NCBI RefSeq assembly: GCF_030929555.1
Contig: NZ_JAVFVT010000005.1
Span: 1-64,000, forward strand
Source of the DNA: Paenibacillus sp. LHD-117
GTDB lineage: Bacteria; Bacillota; Bacilli; Paenibacillales; Paenibacillaceae
Reading direction: 5' to 3'
Length of the DNA stretch: 64,000 nucleotides
Made by a program: the position numbers and the translations under genes. Under the pieces are notes generated by a model, which was not told the DNA's origin, did not search any database, and worked only from the letters and a program-made list of their open reading frames with translations. Numbering within the stretch: position 1 is the stretch's first letter; each line of letters begins with the position of its first letter. This document shows positions 1 through 8,899 of the stretch, piece after piece.

Positions 1-863
1 TGGCAAACATAAGGGGTCCAGTAGCCTGAATCAAGGGCGACCGCTTCAATAGTAGATCGGAAGTTAAATTTGCTTAGTTGGTGCTCTAGACGTTCGATGT
101 AAACAACAGAGTCATTAACGTTCCCCGCTGTCACGTGGCAGTCTGTAATGATGTTGTATTTGTGATCGACGGTCCGATGATCGAGGTAATGAAACCCTTC
201 TGGTTTTCCATCGCGGTTTAAATAGCCACTGTCTGGATCCGTTAAACTAACTTTTATCGTTTTGGTTTCCACCTCCTCTTCTGGAGGAAAGGGCTTTTTT
301 CCAAATTGCTCGCGATCCTCGTTTACCGCGTTTTCGAGCTCTTGGAGATATTCTTGCGGCGTGTATGTGACCTCGCGTTTTTCATAGCGTCCATTGTTTG
401 CGTTGGCCTTAATATGCGTGGAATCCGTGACCAATAAACGGCCACCCACCATACGATACTCGATGGCTTGCTTCACGATTTGGTCGAAAATATCTTGAAA
501 AATAGTCGTGTCATGGAATCGATGCTTTCGATTCCAACTAAAAGTCGAGTGATCTGGTGCTCTGCCTGTCAGGCCTAACCGAAGGAACCATCTAAACGAG
601 ACGGTGTCGTTGACAACGCGTTCCAGCTCACGTTCAGAACGAACGTTGTACAAATAGCCAATGAGCAGCATTTTAAAAAACACGATGGGATCTAAGGACG
701 GGCGGCCATTGGACTCGCTATATAGATGACGAACCTTGTCCAAAATGAAGTCAAAGTCGATGTACTTCTCTACATGTCGGAGAAAGTGATTGGGTTCCAC
801 CATATGCTCAATACAGACTAATTCATAGTCTAATTGCGGATTAGGATCATTCGTGCGAAGCAT
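1..863 (-). CDS. IS1182/IS5-superfamily DDE transposase, C-terminus cut by the window edge
   Basis: I read this frame directly from the complement; it opens with MLRTNDPNPQ at 863 and stays open to base 1, giving about 287 residues of an expected 450-500. The N-terminal region holds a DUF772-type block (RPSLDPIVFFKMLLIGYLYN, about residues 54-73) followed by SERELERVVNDTVSFRWFLR. The first catalytic Asp is probably D147 in LLVTDSTHIKAN, and a second lies in VALDSGY near residue 280; the third acid would be beyond the window. No frameshift is visible in the part present. It would cut and paste its own element and has no link to the neighbouring sugar genes. Confidence 0.88.
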   Translation of the reverse strand, partial: MLRTNDPNPQLDYELVCIEHMVEPNHFLRHVEKYIDFDFILDKVRHLYSESNGRPSLDPIVFFKMLLIGYLYNVRSERELERVVNDTVSFRWFLRLGLTGRAPDHSTFSWNRKHRFHDTTIFQDIFDQIVKQAIEYRMVGGRLLVTDSTHIKANANNGRYEKREVTYTPQEYLQELENAVNEDREQFGKKPFPPEEEVETKTIKVSLTDPDSGYLNRDGKPEGFHYLDHRTVDHKYNIITDCHVTAGNVNDSVVYIERLEHQLSKFNFRSTIEAVALDSGYWTPYVC

Positions 864-955
864 AAAAACACCGCGCTTTCTATGGAATGGTTTCTACCCT
901 CATTATACCATATTAACGCGGTGATTTATTGAAGTTTTTGAATTTCTCAACAGCC
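1..955 (-). mobile_element. IS1182-family insertion sequence, one end only
   Basis: The element runs off the left edge of the window. Its inside end is placed near 955 because the outward sequence (complement of 943-955) begins GGCTGTTGAGAAA, a terminus I associate with IS1182-type elements. The transposase reading frame starts about 90 bases inside this end. The other terminal repeat and any target duplication lie outside the window, so family and boundary are supported but not proven. Confidence 0.75.
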
Positions 956-997
956 TGATATACGCATCAATTCCCGCTAAAGGTTAATCCCGACATC

Positions 998-1050
998 AAA
1001 AAAAGCCGGCTGCCGTCCCCACTTGGAGCGGAGATTTGGCAAGCCGGCTT
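998..1050 (-). terminator. Rho-independent terminator of the GH105 operon
   Basis: On the minus strand AAGCCGGCTTGCC and GGCAGCCGGCTT form a stem followed by a run of six or more T. It lies downstream of the GH105 stop codon and before the IS end. Confidence 0.8.
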
Positions 1051-1147
1051 CGGTTAGTTGTGCGCGATGCTTGTTAAACTTTAAGCTTGCTAGCCTCAGG
1101 CTCGTAACGCCGTCAAGCTGCCTTGCTGTTGGGCCGCCCAAACCGAC

Positions 1148-1184
1148 AAGCAGCCCAGCTCCTGCTATCGGGGCTGGGCTGCTT
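1148..1184. other. Strong GC hairpin after the GH105 gene
   Basis: Perfect 12-base arms AAGCAGCCCAGC / GCTGGGCTGCTT enclose a 13-base loop. No T-run follows on either strand, so it is more likely an RNA 3'-end stabiliser or an auxiliary structure than a terminator. Confidence 0.5.
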
Positions 1185-1196
1185 GAATCTGGCTAC

Positions 1197-2294
1197 CTAA
1201 GCCATCAAATCCTCCATCTCCACGCAAGCCATGACGAAGGCGCCGACGCCGTGGAGATCGTTGCTGCTCGTCGGGCGCGTGACGTAATTCTCGTAATCGC
1301 CCGCCGAGGTGCCGATGCAGATGTCCGGCATGACGAAACGGCCTCGTTCATCCGACTCCATGACGGCAATCAGCCCCTCGTATCCGCGGCGCGCCGCTTC
1401 CAGGCCATTTTCCCCGATCAGCCCTCGCTTGCAGGCTTTGGCGATCGTATAGACGAACAAGCTGGAGCAGGACGTCTCGAGCCAATTATCCGCGAGATGC
1501 CCTTTGTCCACGACTTGGTACCATAATCCGCTTGCCTCGTCCTGATAGCGAATCAACGCTTCGACCAAACTCGCGAGCTGATCGGCGAGCTCCTGCCAGC
1601 CCGGATCCGTCTCCGGCAGCTCATCCAGGAACTGCGAGACGGCAAGGCCGTACCAGCCGAGCGAGCGCCCCCAGAACTCCGGCGACCTGCCCGTAGCGGG
1701 ATCGGCCCACGGCATTTCGCAGCTCTCGTCCCAAGCATGGTAGAGCAGCCCGTTCTCCCCGTCCAGCATATGCTTCCGCATGAGCGCTTCCTGCTGCAGC
1801 GCCAGCTCCCGCAGGCTCGCATCCCCGTAAGCGTTCGCGTACTTCAGCGCGAATACGCCTCCCATGTAGAGGCCGTCCAGCCACATGTTATACGCATATT
1901 TGTCCTTATGCCAGAAGCCGCCCTCGGATGTGCGGTGCAGCGTATGGAACAGCGCCCGCAGTTTATCCGCCGCGATGCGATACCTCCGATCGCCGCCGCT
2001 CCGCTCGTCCAGCCGGAACAGCAGCAGTCCCGGCTGGATCGCGTCCAGCTCGTCTCGCGCGAACGCGAAGTTGCCCTGCCCGTCCACCAGCTTGTCGACG
2101 TAGCGCTTCACGTAATCATCGTAACGCTGCTCGCGCGTCCGCTCCCAGACCATTTCCATGCCGCACAGGAATACGCCCTGATGGTAATGCCAGCGTCCCG
2201 CCGGCGGCAGCTCCTCCGGAGCGAACCGGTCCATTAACGAATCGCAGGCGGCTCTTGCCCACCCGATCGGCGTTGTCACCGTCTGTTCAGCCAT
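1197..2294 (-). CDS. GH105 unsaturated rhamnogalacturonyl hydrolase (YteR/YesR-like)
   Basis: Members of GH88/GH105 hydrate the unsaturated uronyl end that pectate or rhamnogalacturonan lyases leave on oligosaccharides; they act in the cytoplasm after import. The protein has no signal peptide, in line with that. Family signatures seen are WHYHQGVFLCGME, LDAIQPGLLLF and YNMWLDGLYMG; the Asp in the last is the usual catalytic residue (position 143 from the upstream Met, 140 from the chosen start). Length (about 365 aa) is normal. The ATG at 2294 is preferred because AAGGGA lies nine bases upstream; an ATG at 2303 lies too close to it. It is the last gene of the operon with the permeases and binding protein, which points to rhamnogalacturonan or a related pectic oligomer as substrate. 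Confidence 0.88.
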   Translation of the reverse strand: MAEQTVTTPIGWARAACDSLMDRFAPEELPPAGRWHYHQGVFLCGMEMVWERTREQRYDDYVKRYVDKLVDGQGNFAFARDELDAIQPGLLLFRLDERSGGDRRYRIAADKLRALFHTLHRTSEGGFWHKDKYAYNMWLDGLYMGGVFALKYANAYGDASLRELALQQEALMRKHMLDGENGLLYHAWDESCEMPWADPATGRSPEFWGRSLGWYGLAVSQFLDELPETDPGWQELADQLASLVEALIRYQDEASGLWYQVVDKGHLADNWLETSCSSLFVYTIAKACKRGLIGENGLEAARRGYEGLIAVMESDERGRFVMPDICIGTSAGDYENYVTRPTSSNDLHGVGAFVMACVEMEDLMA

Positions 2295-2330
2295 AATCTC
2301 CATTCCCTTCTCGGTTTGTTGGTGTCCATT

Positions 2331-3446
2331 CTATCTCTCTCGTTCGACAGCATCCTCGTAAAACGAATCCAATTGCTCCCGCGTCACGCCCTCCAGCCAA
2401 TCGGCTTCCGCGCCGGCTAGCTGCCGGCACAACGTCCGAATGAGCAGCGCCTGCGTGGCCGCATTCATATCGCCTTCCACCCGGCCTTCGCTCAGATGCA
2501 CGGGATAAGGCATGCCGGGATACGTTTCCCCGTCCTTGACCTGCGCTACGTTGGGCGCCGAAGGCGAATGCGACAGCTCCCGCGAGAACCCGCCGTCGGC
2601 GCGCAGCAGCTTGCCCATGTTATGAAGCGTCCTGCGGAGCACGAAGGCCAGCTCCTCATTGGTCATGGCGGGCCGCACATAAGACAGCAAATGCACGGGA
2701 TTGCGGATATAACACATATCCCCGGCAACCTCGTCCGCCAGTGCTTTCAAAATGCTGCCGTACATTTCCTTCTCCCGAGGCATCGGCCGCCCGAAGCCGC
2801 CGTAGAACAGATGCAGCTTGAACGTGCCGGAGATCCGGACGTACAACGAACCTTCGCCCCACAAGCCGGTAACCCGATCCTGCGCCTCTTCGAAAAAATC
2901 GAACGCCGCCGCCGCATACCGGCTCCGGTCAGGTTCCGCCAGCTCCCCCACATAGACGTGAGAGCAGGACAGCCGGTCGCAGCCGCGCCAGCTGTTCGAC
3001 AGTTCGACGCTAGCCAGCCATTGCCGATACGATTCCACCGATGCCATGTAGGCCGGCGCGCTCTCCCGAGGCAGCCCGTAGAGCGGCGTCCCGCCCAGCT
3101 TGCGAAGCGCGTTCGCGCTGTAGCCGATCGCGCGGGATACCATCACTTCGTCTTCCCGCATCGCGGGATCTTCATCATAAAAGTAACCCGTCGACGAATC
3201 TTGTTTCGCCTGGAAGAAGGCAATCATCCGGCGGCGCATCGCGTCAGGCATCGTCTCAATCAGCCCCAGCCGCTCCAGCATGTTCAGCGCCTGCGCCGTG
3301 GATTCGATATCCGGACGTCTGCCTGCTTGCTCCCTGGAGCTCCTCGCGTAGTAGAAGCCACCCGACACAGGGTCGTATTGTCCTGCCAGCCACGGCAGCA
3401 GCCCCCCGAACATCCCGTCCATCTCCGCTAACCGTTTCGCCAGCAT
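2331..3446 (-). CDS. Alpha/alpha-toroid protein of unknown function in a pectin-type operon
   Basis: About 371 residues with no signal peptide or membrane segment. Repeated motifs such as YDPVSGGFYYARS, SSTGYFYDED and RADGGFSRE recall the (alpha/alpha)6 barrels of prenyltransferase/terpene-cyclase-like and glycoside hydrolase folds. I do not recognise a catalytic signature and assign no reaction. Placement between the permease gene (18 bases upstream) and GH105 (36 bases downstream) makes a role in oligosaccharide breakdown or sensing likely. The ATG at 3446 has GGGAGG at good spacing; an in-frame GTG lies six bases upstream. Confidence 0.72.
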   Translation of the reverse strand: MLAKRLAEMDGMFGGLLPWLAGQYDPVSGGFYYARSSREQAGRRPDIESTAQALNMLERLGLIETMPDAMRRRMIAFFQAKQDSSTGYFYDEDPAMREDEVMVSRAIGYSANALRKLGGTPLYGLPRESAPAYMASVESYRQWLASVELSNSWRGCDRLSCSHVYVGELAEPDRSRYAAAAFDFFEEAQDRVTGLWGEGSLYVRISGTFKLHLFYGGFGRPMPREKEMYGSILKALADEVAGDMCYIRNPVHLLSYVRPAMTNEELAFVLRRTLHNMGKLLRADGGFSRELSHSPSAPNVAQVKDGETYPGMPYPVHLSEGRVEGDMNAATQALLIRTLCRQLAGAEADWLEGVTREQLDSFYEDAVERER

Positions 3447-3464
3447 CGCCACCCCTCCCGTCCG

Positions 3465-4340
3465 TTAACCTTTGATCGAACCCAACATCGCGCCCTTTGC
3501 AAAATGTTTCTGCAAAAACGGATAGATGAGCAAAATCGGCAGCGTCGCCACGACGATGACCGCCATCTTGATCGTCTGATCCGGCGGCGGAACAGCGGAG
3601 TCGAGGTCGGCGCTGTAATCCATGCCGCTTGCGAGGACGACGATTTGGCGCAGCAGCACCTGGATCGGCCACTTTAAGCTATCGTTCAGGTACAGAATCG
3701 CGCTCAGATACGTGTTCCAATACGTGACGGCATAGAACAGCGACAATGTCGCGATGGCCGGCATGGAGAGCGGGAGCACGATCCGGAACAGGATGCCGAA
3801 GTCGCTGCAGCCGTCGATTTTCGCCGATTCCTCCAGCCCTTCGGGGATGTTCTGGAAGAAGTTTTTCAGAATGATCAAGTTAAACGCGCTGATCGAAGAA
3901 GGGATGACGAGCGCCAAATAGCTGTCGATCATGCCAAGCTCGCGAACGACCAAGAAAGTCGGGATGAGTCCTCCGCTAAACAGCATCGTGAACACGACGA
4001 GGAACATGATGCCCCTGCGTCCGTCAAGGTCGCGCCTCGCCAGCCCGTAGGCCATCAGCGCCGTAATGAGCATGCTGAACAGCGTGCCGAACACTGTGAT
4101 GCCGACGGAAACGCTCATGGCCCGGAAGATCGTGTTGGTCGAGAAAATAAACGTGTACGCGTCGAAGCTCCATACGGTCGGGAAAAGAATAAACTTCTTA
4201 ACCGCCATCTCGGCGCTGGTCGTGAAGGAGCCTGCGACGACGTGCAGGAACGGAAGCACCGTTACGAGCGCGATGATCGAAAGCAGCGCATAATTGACGG
4301 CGGCGAACACGCGCCCGCCGACCGTTCTGTCTTCCACCAT
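3465..4340 (-). CDS. Carbohydrate ABC transporter permease (YtcP/LplC type)
   Basis: Inner membrane half of an importer for oligosaccharides. About 291 residues with six predicted membrane helices; the cytoplasmic EAA loop that docks the ATPase reads EESAKIDGCSDFGILFRIVLPL. The C-terminal QKHFAKGAMLGSIKG is typical of the MalG/LplC group. The start at 4340 is set by GAGGAGG upstream; a longer frame exists but would run through the upstream permease gene. No ATPase gene is in the locus, so a shared MsmX-type ATPase elsewhere is expected (inference from the family). Confidence 0.93.
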   Translation of the reverse strand: MVEDRTVGGRVFAAVNYALLSIIALVTVLPFLHVVAGSFTTSAEMAVKKFILFPTVWSFDAYTFIFSTNTIFRAMSVSVGITVFGTLFSMLITALMAYGLARRDLDGRRGIMFLVVFTMLFSGGLIPTFLVVRELGMIDSYLALVIPSSISAFNLIILKNFFQNIPEGLEESAKIDGCSDFGILFRIVLPLSMPAIATLSLFYAVTYWNTYLSAILYLNDSLKWPIQVLLRQIVVLASGMDYSADLDSAVPPPDQTIKMAVIVVATLPILLIYPFLQKHFAKGAMLGSIKG

Positions 4341-4363
4341 GGGGTTTGCCTCCTCAAAAAATA

Positions 4364-5320
4364 CTAGTAAACGCCCTCTTCGCCCATCCGTTTCGCGAGC
4401 TTGTTCGCCGTCATGACGAGGACGAGGCCCACGAACGATTTGAAGAAGCCGATGGCCGTGCTGTAGCTGAATTGGCCTTGCTGAAGCGCCGCCGTATACA
4501 CGTAGGTGTCGATGATTTCCGCAACGTCGCGGTTCATGGAATTGAGAAGCAGGTAGACATGTTCGAAGCCCAGCTCGAGGACGTCCCCGATTTTCAAAAT
4601 CAGCAAAATGATGATGACGCTCCGGATCGCCGGCAGCGTAATATGCCACACTTGCCTGAACCGGCCTGCGCCGTCCATGCGCGCGGCCTCGTACAGCTGC
4701 GGGTCGACCGACGCGATCGCGGCCAAATATATGATCGTTCCCCAGCCCGCCTCGCGCCATATCACTTGGATGATATAGGTTGGCCGGAACCATTCGGTGC
4801 TGAGCAGGAAATTGATTTTTTCGAAGCCGAGGTAAGCCAGCATTTCATTGATGATGCCGCCGTCCATGGTCAGCATGACGAAGCCGATGGACACGATGAT
4901 GACCCACGACATGAAATGGGGCAAGTAGACGAGCGTCTGGAAAAAACGTTTGAAAAACGTGATTCTCACTTCGTTCAGCATCAATGCCAGAATAATCGGG
5001 ATCGGAAAATAAAAGAGCAGGTTCATGCCGAATAAGAGAAGCGTATTGCTTAGAATCATCAGAAAATCCGGTTCGGTGAACAGCCTTTCGAAATGCTTGA
5101 GGCCCACCCATTCACTGCCCGCAAACCCCCAATGCGGCTTATAATCCTGGAACGCGATGGTCAGACCGAACATGGGAATGTACTTGAACGCGATAAAATA
5201 CAGGATGCCCGGCAAAATCATGACGTACAGCCACTTGTTCCGCCAAAGCCGTCTCTTCAGTTCGCTGCTGCCGCGGGGCTTCGCCGCCGCTGGTTTGATC
5301 TCCGTTGCTGCGTGCTGCAT
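4364..5320 (-). CDS. Carbohydrate ABC transporter permease (YteP/LplB type)
   Basis: Partner of the downstream permease, about 318 residues with six membrane helices. N-terminal features WLYVMILPGILYFIAFKYIP and FQDYKP are characteristic of LplB-like permeases, and the EAA loop reads YEAARMDGAGRFRQVWHITLP. The ATG at 5320 follows AGGAAAGGAAG at normal spacing, so the longer frame to 5437 is not used. The gene ends 23 bases before the next permease. Confidence 0.93.
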   Translation of the reverse strand: MQHAATEIKPAAAKPRGSSELKRRLWRNKWLYVMILPGILYFIAFKYIPMFGLTIAFQDYKPHWGFAGSEWVGLKHFERLFTEPDFLMILSNTLLLFGMNLLFYFPIPIILALMLNEVRITFFKRFFQTLVYLPHFMSWVIIVSIGFVMLTMDGGIINEMLAYLGFEKINFLLSTEWFRPTYIIQVIWREAGWGTIIYLAAIASVDPQLYEAARMDGAGRFRQVWHITLPAIRSVIIILLILKIGDVLELGFEHVYLLLNSMNRDVAEIIDTYVYTAALQQGQFSYSTAIGFFKSFVGLVLVMTANKLAKRMGEEGVY

Positions 5321-5452
5321 GCTGGTTCTTCCTTTCCTGGGGAGTGGGTGGCCGGCGGCAAGGGGCAGAGGAGATGCCGCGGCTCGGCAAACGTGCAGTC
5401 CGCTTCGCCCTTCATCTCCCGCTAGATCACCCTTCAACCTGCTAAAAGCACA

Positions 5453-7000
5453 CTACTTCTTGAACGCCGCCGTGAACTCCTCGATGATCTGCGCTCCGCC
5501 GCGGCTCTTCCAATCTTCCACCGCTTTGTCGAAGCCCGCTTTGTCGATGTCGCCGTACATGTATTTGTAAGTGGCGTCGACGATCAGCTCTTGCAGCTGC
5601 GTGCCCTTCTCCGTAAACGTTGCGGAATCGAGCGGCGCCGTCGGATCGTGGATCGCGATTTTTTCGCTTTCCGGAATGAGCTGCTCCGCATGGACGCGCA
5701 CCGCCAGATCGTGGAAGCCATCCAGCATGCCGTTCGTCTCCGGCTCGCCGATGACGCTGTCCTTGTAGCCTTTCACTTCGCGTTCTGTCAGCTCCGCGTC
5801 GTCGGAAGCTTTCGCTTTGCCGTCTTGCACGTTATAGTGCGTACCTTCGATACCCCAGTACATGAGGTTCGCGACTTCCGGCGTCATCATTTTGTCGAAG
5901 AACGCGAGTACTTTTTTGAGTTCGGCCTCGTCCTTGATCGCGCCTTTCGGGAATAGCACGACGTTGTTGTAGCCCGGAATCGCCCACGACGCTTTCTCTC
6001 CGTTCGGTCCCGCCACCACGTTCTGCACCTCGATGACCGCTCCCGGCACGTTCTTCACGAGATCCTTATTTAACGAGTTCACGTCCTGCATGGAGCCGAT
6101 GTAAACGCCGGCTTTGCCGCTCGTGAACAGGTTGATCTGGTCGGTTTTGCTCGTCGCCGCGAAGTCGACGTTCATCAGCTTGTTGTCGCGGATTTTCTTC
6201 ATGAAGTCCATCGTCGCCACGTATTGGTCGAACGCGAACTCCGGCTGCAGTCCGCCGTCCTTCTCGCCCCAGTTGTTCGGCGTGCCGAAGTAGGCGGCCA
6301 GCGTCTTGAACGCGCCATAAACGAGGTCGTTCCGGTCCGTGAGGCCGATCGTGTCGTTTTGGCCGTTTTTGTCCGGATCGCCGTTCGTGAATTTCTCGAT
6401 CATGTTGTACAGCTCGTCTACGGTCGTCGGAGCAGCGAGTCCGAGCGCGTCTGCCCAGTCTTTGCGGTAGATAATGCCTTGGCGCGCCAGCGGGCGTCCG
6501 ATGTAGAGGGAATAAAGCTTGCCGTCGACCTTCGTGTTGTTCAGTATTTCCGGCTTCAGCTTGTTCAAGTTCGGGAATTCGGCGAGGTACGGACCGATCT
6601 CCCAGAACTGGCCGTCGCGGATCGCGCCTTTCATTTGGATGAACGTCGCTTGGTTTTTCAGGTAGGTCACTTGCGGCAGGGAGCCCGTCGCGAAGGAAGC
6701 GTTCAGCTTCTCTTCATACGTGTCCGCAGGAAAAAATTGATACGTCAGTTTCGTGTTCGTGAGCTTCTCCAGCTCGTTCTTGATCGTGTCCGGCGGCGTC
6801 TCCGAGATGTTGAGCGGAAGCATGATCGTAATTTCGGCCGGCTTCTCCGGTTCGGCGGGTTTATCCGTCGCATGCGTCGTTCCTTCATTCGTCTGCGTAG
6901 GGTCTGGGGTGTTCGTGTTATTGCCGTTGCCGCCCGAACATGCGGTGACAAGCAGGCTGAGCGTAAGGATGCTGCTGATTGCAATGGCTTTTTTGTTCAT
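5453..7000 (-). CDS. Extracellular solute-binding lipoprotein (LplA/YtcQ-like)
   Basis: Captures oligosaccharide outside the membrane and passes it to the two permeases encoded next. A lipoprotein signal peptide is clear (MNKKAIAISS to the lipobox LVTAC, Cys at about residue 22) followed by a Gly/Asn/Thr-rich tether. Near residue 210 the loop DPDKNGQNDTIGLTDRND looks like an EF-hand-type calcium site, seen in AlgQ-type binding proteins. Start 7000 follows GGAGGTC; upstream in-frame codons lack a ribosome site. Length 515 aa is normal. It is strongly similar to the next upstream gene (for example RQGI..R.DW.DALGL and GAFKTL..YFG.PNNWG), so the pair arose by duplication. Confidence 0.92.
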   Translation of the reverse strand: MNKKAIAISSILTLSLLVTACSGGNGNNTNTPDPTQTNEGTTHATDKPAEPEKPAEITIMLPLNISETPPDTIKNELEKLTNTKLTYQFFPADTYEEKLNASFATGSLPQVTYLKNQATFIQMKGAIRDGQFWEIGPYLAEFPNLNKLKPEILNNTKVDGKLYSLYIGRPLARQGIIYRKDWADALGLAAPTTVDELYNMIEKFTNGDPDKNGQNDTIGLTDRNDLVYGAFKTLAAYFGTPNNWGEKDGGLQPEFAFDQYVATMDFMKKIRDNKLMNVDFAATSKTDQINLFTSGKAGVYIGSMQDVNSLNKDLVKNVPGAVIEVQNVVAGPNGEKASWAIPGYNNVVLFPKGAIKDEAELKKVLAFFDKMMTPEVANLMYWGIEGTHYNVQDGKAKASDDAELTEREVKGYKDSVIGEPETNGMLDGFHDLAVRVHAEQLIPESEKIAIHDPTAPLDSATFTEKGTQLQELIVDATYKYMYGDIDKAGFDKAVEDWKSRGGAQIIEEFTAAFKK

Positions 7001-7129
7001 GCGCCTTGACCTCCGTTTTTTGTTGGATGCTGTGGTGCGGGGTGGAACGATTAGAGCGTAGCATCCGCGAAAACAGTACCGAAACAATCATTTGCTCACA
7101 TCGGGCCGCTCTGTTCGTTCGTCTGAGGT

Positions 7130-7139
7130 AATGATTATC
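7130..7139. promoter_or_regulatory. AATGATTATC box upstream of the first binding-protein gene
   Basis: This 10-mer closely matches the arms of the inverted repeat at 8800-8828 between the second binding-protein gene and the AraC gene. A related inverted copy (AAATGATTG on the minus strand) lies at about 7085-7093. It is a candidate regulator site, by inference from repetition. Confidence 0.35.
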
Positions 7140-7180
7140 GGGGAGGGGGATGACACTTAAGCGCTTCGCCTTAGGTCAAA

Positions 7181-7209
7181 AATAAAAAACCGCCCCGGAG
7201 AGGGCGGTT
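7181..7209 (-). terminator. Terminator between the two binding-protein genes
   Basis: On the minus strand AACCGCCC and GGGCGGTT pair around a five-base loop, followed by TTTTTTATTTTT. It ends the transcript of the 7229-8752 gene, so the downstream operon needs its own promoter in 7001-7178. Confidence 0.85.
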
Positions 7210-7228
7210 CATCGACCGATCATATTCG

Positions 7229-8752
7229 TTATCTCGTATTATACGCATCCCTGTATTCCTGCACGATTTGAGCGCCGCCTTGGCGCTTCCATTGCTCGAC
7301 CTGGGCATAAAAGCCGTCCGCGTCCAGCTTTCCTAACATATAATTGTAGGTCGCGTCGGAAATGATTTTGTACAGCTCCACGCCCTTCTCGTCGTACGTC
7401 TTGGATTCCAGGCCGTTCGTCGGATCCGGCACGATAAATTTTTCGTTGTCCTCCGTATACCGTTCCGCTTCCTCCTGCAGCGTTTCTTGCTCGCTGACGT
7501 CCAGGACGTTGGGATTGCTAAGGTCCGCGATCATCAGCACGTATAGCGCGCCCGCTTCCGTCGTGCGCAGCTGGGTCGTCTCCTCCGGCAGCAGCACCTT
7601 ACCGTCCTTCAGCTTATAATGTTTGTCCTCGATGCCGTACCGAAGCACGTTCGCGACGTCCTTGTCCATCGTCCGGTCGTAGAAGGCCAATATGTCCAGC
7701 AGCTCCTCCTCCGTGCGGATCGCTTTTTTCGAGAACAAGTACAATCCGAAGTAATTCGGGATGGACCATACCCGGTAGCCTGCCGGTCCTTCGATGCGGT
7801 TCACCAGCGCGAACCGGGCTTCCGGGTTGAACTGCTTTGCCTCATCGGACAGCCTCTGGACGTCCTGCATGCTCCCGATATAGACGCCCGCCTCGCCGCG
7901 AATGATGAAATCCCGCTGCATCTCCTTGCTCGTCACCGCAAAATCCCGATTAATCAATCCCTCGTCGTAAAGCTGTTTCATAAAATTCATCGCGTCCAAA
8001 TAAGCGGGCGACTCGAATTCGGGCACGATGGCTCCTCCCTCGCCCTCGACGCCCCAATTGTTCGGCGCTCCGAAATACGAGCTGAGCGTCTTGAACGCGC
8101 CGAAGACCAGATCGTTGCGGTCCGCCAGCCCGAACGTGTCCGCTTGGCCGTTGCGGTCGGGATCGTTCTGCGTGAACAGGCGAATGACCTCGTACAACTC
8201 CTCCAGCGTATCCGGCTTCTCCAGCCCGAGCGCGTCCAGCCAATCTTCGCGGATAATGATGCCTTGCCGCGAGGACGGGCGCTCCGTATAAAGCCCGTAG
8301 AGCTTGCCGTCCACGGCGGTCTGGCTCAGAATGCCTTCGTCCAAATGCCGAAGATTAGGGAAACGGTCCAAATACGGGCCGATCTCCCAGAAGGCGCCGG
8401 AACGGATCGCGTTTTTCATGAACATGTAATCGGTATGTTTCGCGAAGGTGACTTTCTTCAGCGAATTCGTCGTGAGTGCGGTATTCATCTTGTCGGTGTA
8501 GATTCCGTCCGGCACCCAATTGATCTCGAGCTCCGTCCCCGTCAGCTCCTCCAGCACGCTCATCGTCTCGTCGCTCGGAGGATGAGGGAAATGCAGCGGC
8601 GCCATGATCGAAATCTCGGGCTTGTCCCCCGCGTCGCCGCTGCCCGGTTTGCTGTCGTCCTGCACGCAAGAAACGCATAAGACGAGTACGGGCAGCAGCG
8701 TCAGCGCGAGCTTGCGAAGCGCGGCGGTTATTGGTCTTTTTGGCCGTGGCAT
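7229..8752 (-). CDS. Second extracellular solute-binding lipoprotein, paralogue of the operon's binding protein
   Basis: About 507 residues with a lipoprotein signal peptide ending in the lipobox VLCVSC. It shares with its neighbour the EF-hand-like loop DPDRNGQADTFGLADRND, the PSSRQGIIIREDW block and the C-terminal QWKRQGGAQIVQEY. A terminator follows directly, so it is a single-gene unit and may deliver a different ligand to the same permeases or serve as a sensor accessory; both ideas are inference. It is divergent from the AraC regulator gene. Start 8752 follows AAGGGGG. Confidence 0.9.
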   Translation of the reverse strand: MPRPKRPITAALRKLALTLLPVLVLCVSCVQDDSKPGSGDAGDKPEISIMAPLHFPHPPSDETMSVLEELTGTELEINWVPDGIYTDKMNTALTTNSLKKVTFAKHTDYMFMKNAIRSGAFWEIGPYLDRFPNLRHLDEGILSQTAVDGKLYGLYTERPSSRQGIIIREDWLDALGLEKPDTLEELYEVIRLFTQNDPDRNGQADTFGLADRNDLVFGAFKTLSSYFGAPNNWGVEGEGGAIVPEFESPAYLDAMNFMKQLYDEGLINRDFAVTSKEMQRDFIIRGEAGVYIGSMQDVQRLSDEAKQFNPEARFALVNRIEGPAGYRVWSIPNYFGLYLFSKKAIRTEEELLDILAFYDRTMDKDVANVLRYGIEDKHYKLKDGKVLLPEETTQLRTTEAGALYVLMIADLSNPNVLDVSEQETLQEEAERYTEDNEKFIVPDPTNGLESKTYDEKGVELYKIISDATYNYMLGKLDADGFYAQVEQWKRQGGAQIVQEYRDAYNTR

Positions 8753-8799
8753 ATAAATCCCCCTTGTGTAGACGGCCTTTAGCCGACATAATCAAAGCT

Positions 8800-8828
8800 A
8801 ATGATCATCGCCCGAGAAGATGATTATT
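8800..8828. promoter_or_regulatory. Inverted repeat in the divergent binding-protein/AraC promoter region
   Basis: AATGATCATC and GATGATTATT are inverted copies with one mismatch, nine bases apart, placed between two divergent genes. The match to the box at 7130 suggests a common operator for the AraC regulator. Confidence 0.45.
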
Positions 8829-8899
8829 GTCCCGAATGTATGCGTTTACTAAAATAGTGATAACAACGTACGATCTAGAGAGATAAGGTGGGGAAGCGT

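Noticed and set aside
3465-4793. 442-residue version of the downstream permease
   Set aside because: The extra 150 residues overlap the upstream permease gene in another frame and show no homology-like features; GAGGAGG places the start at 4340.
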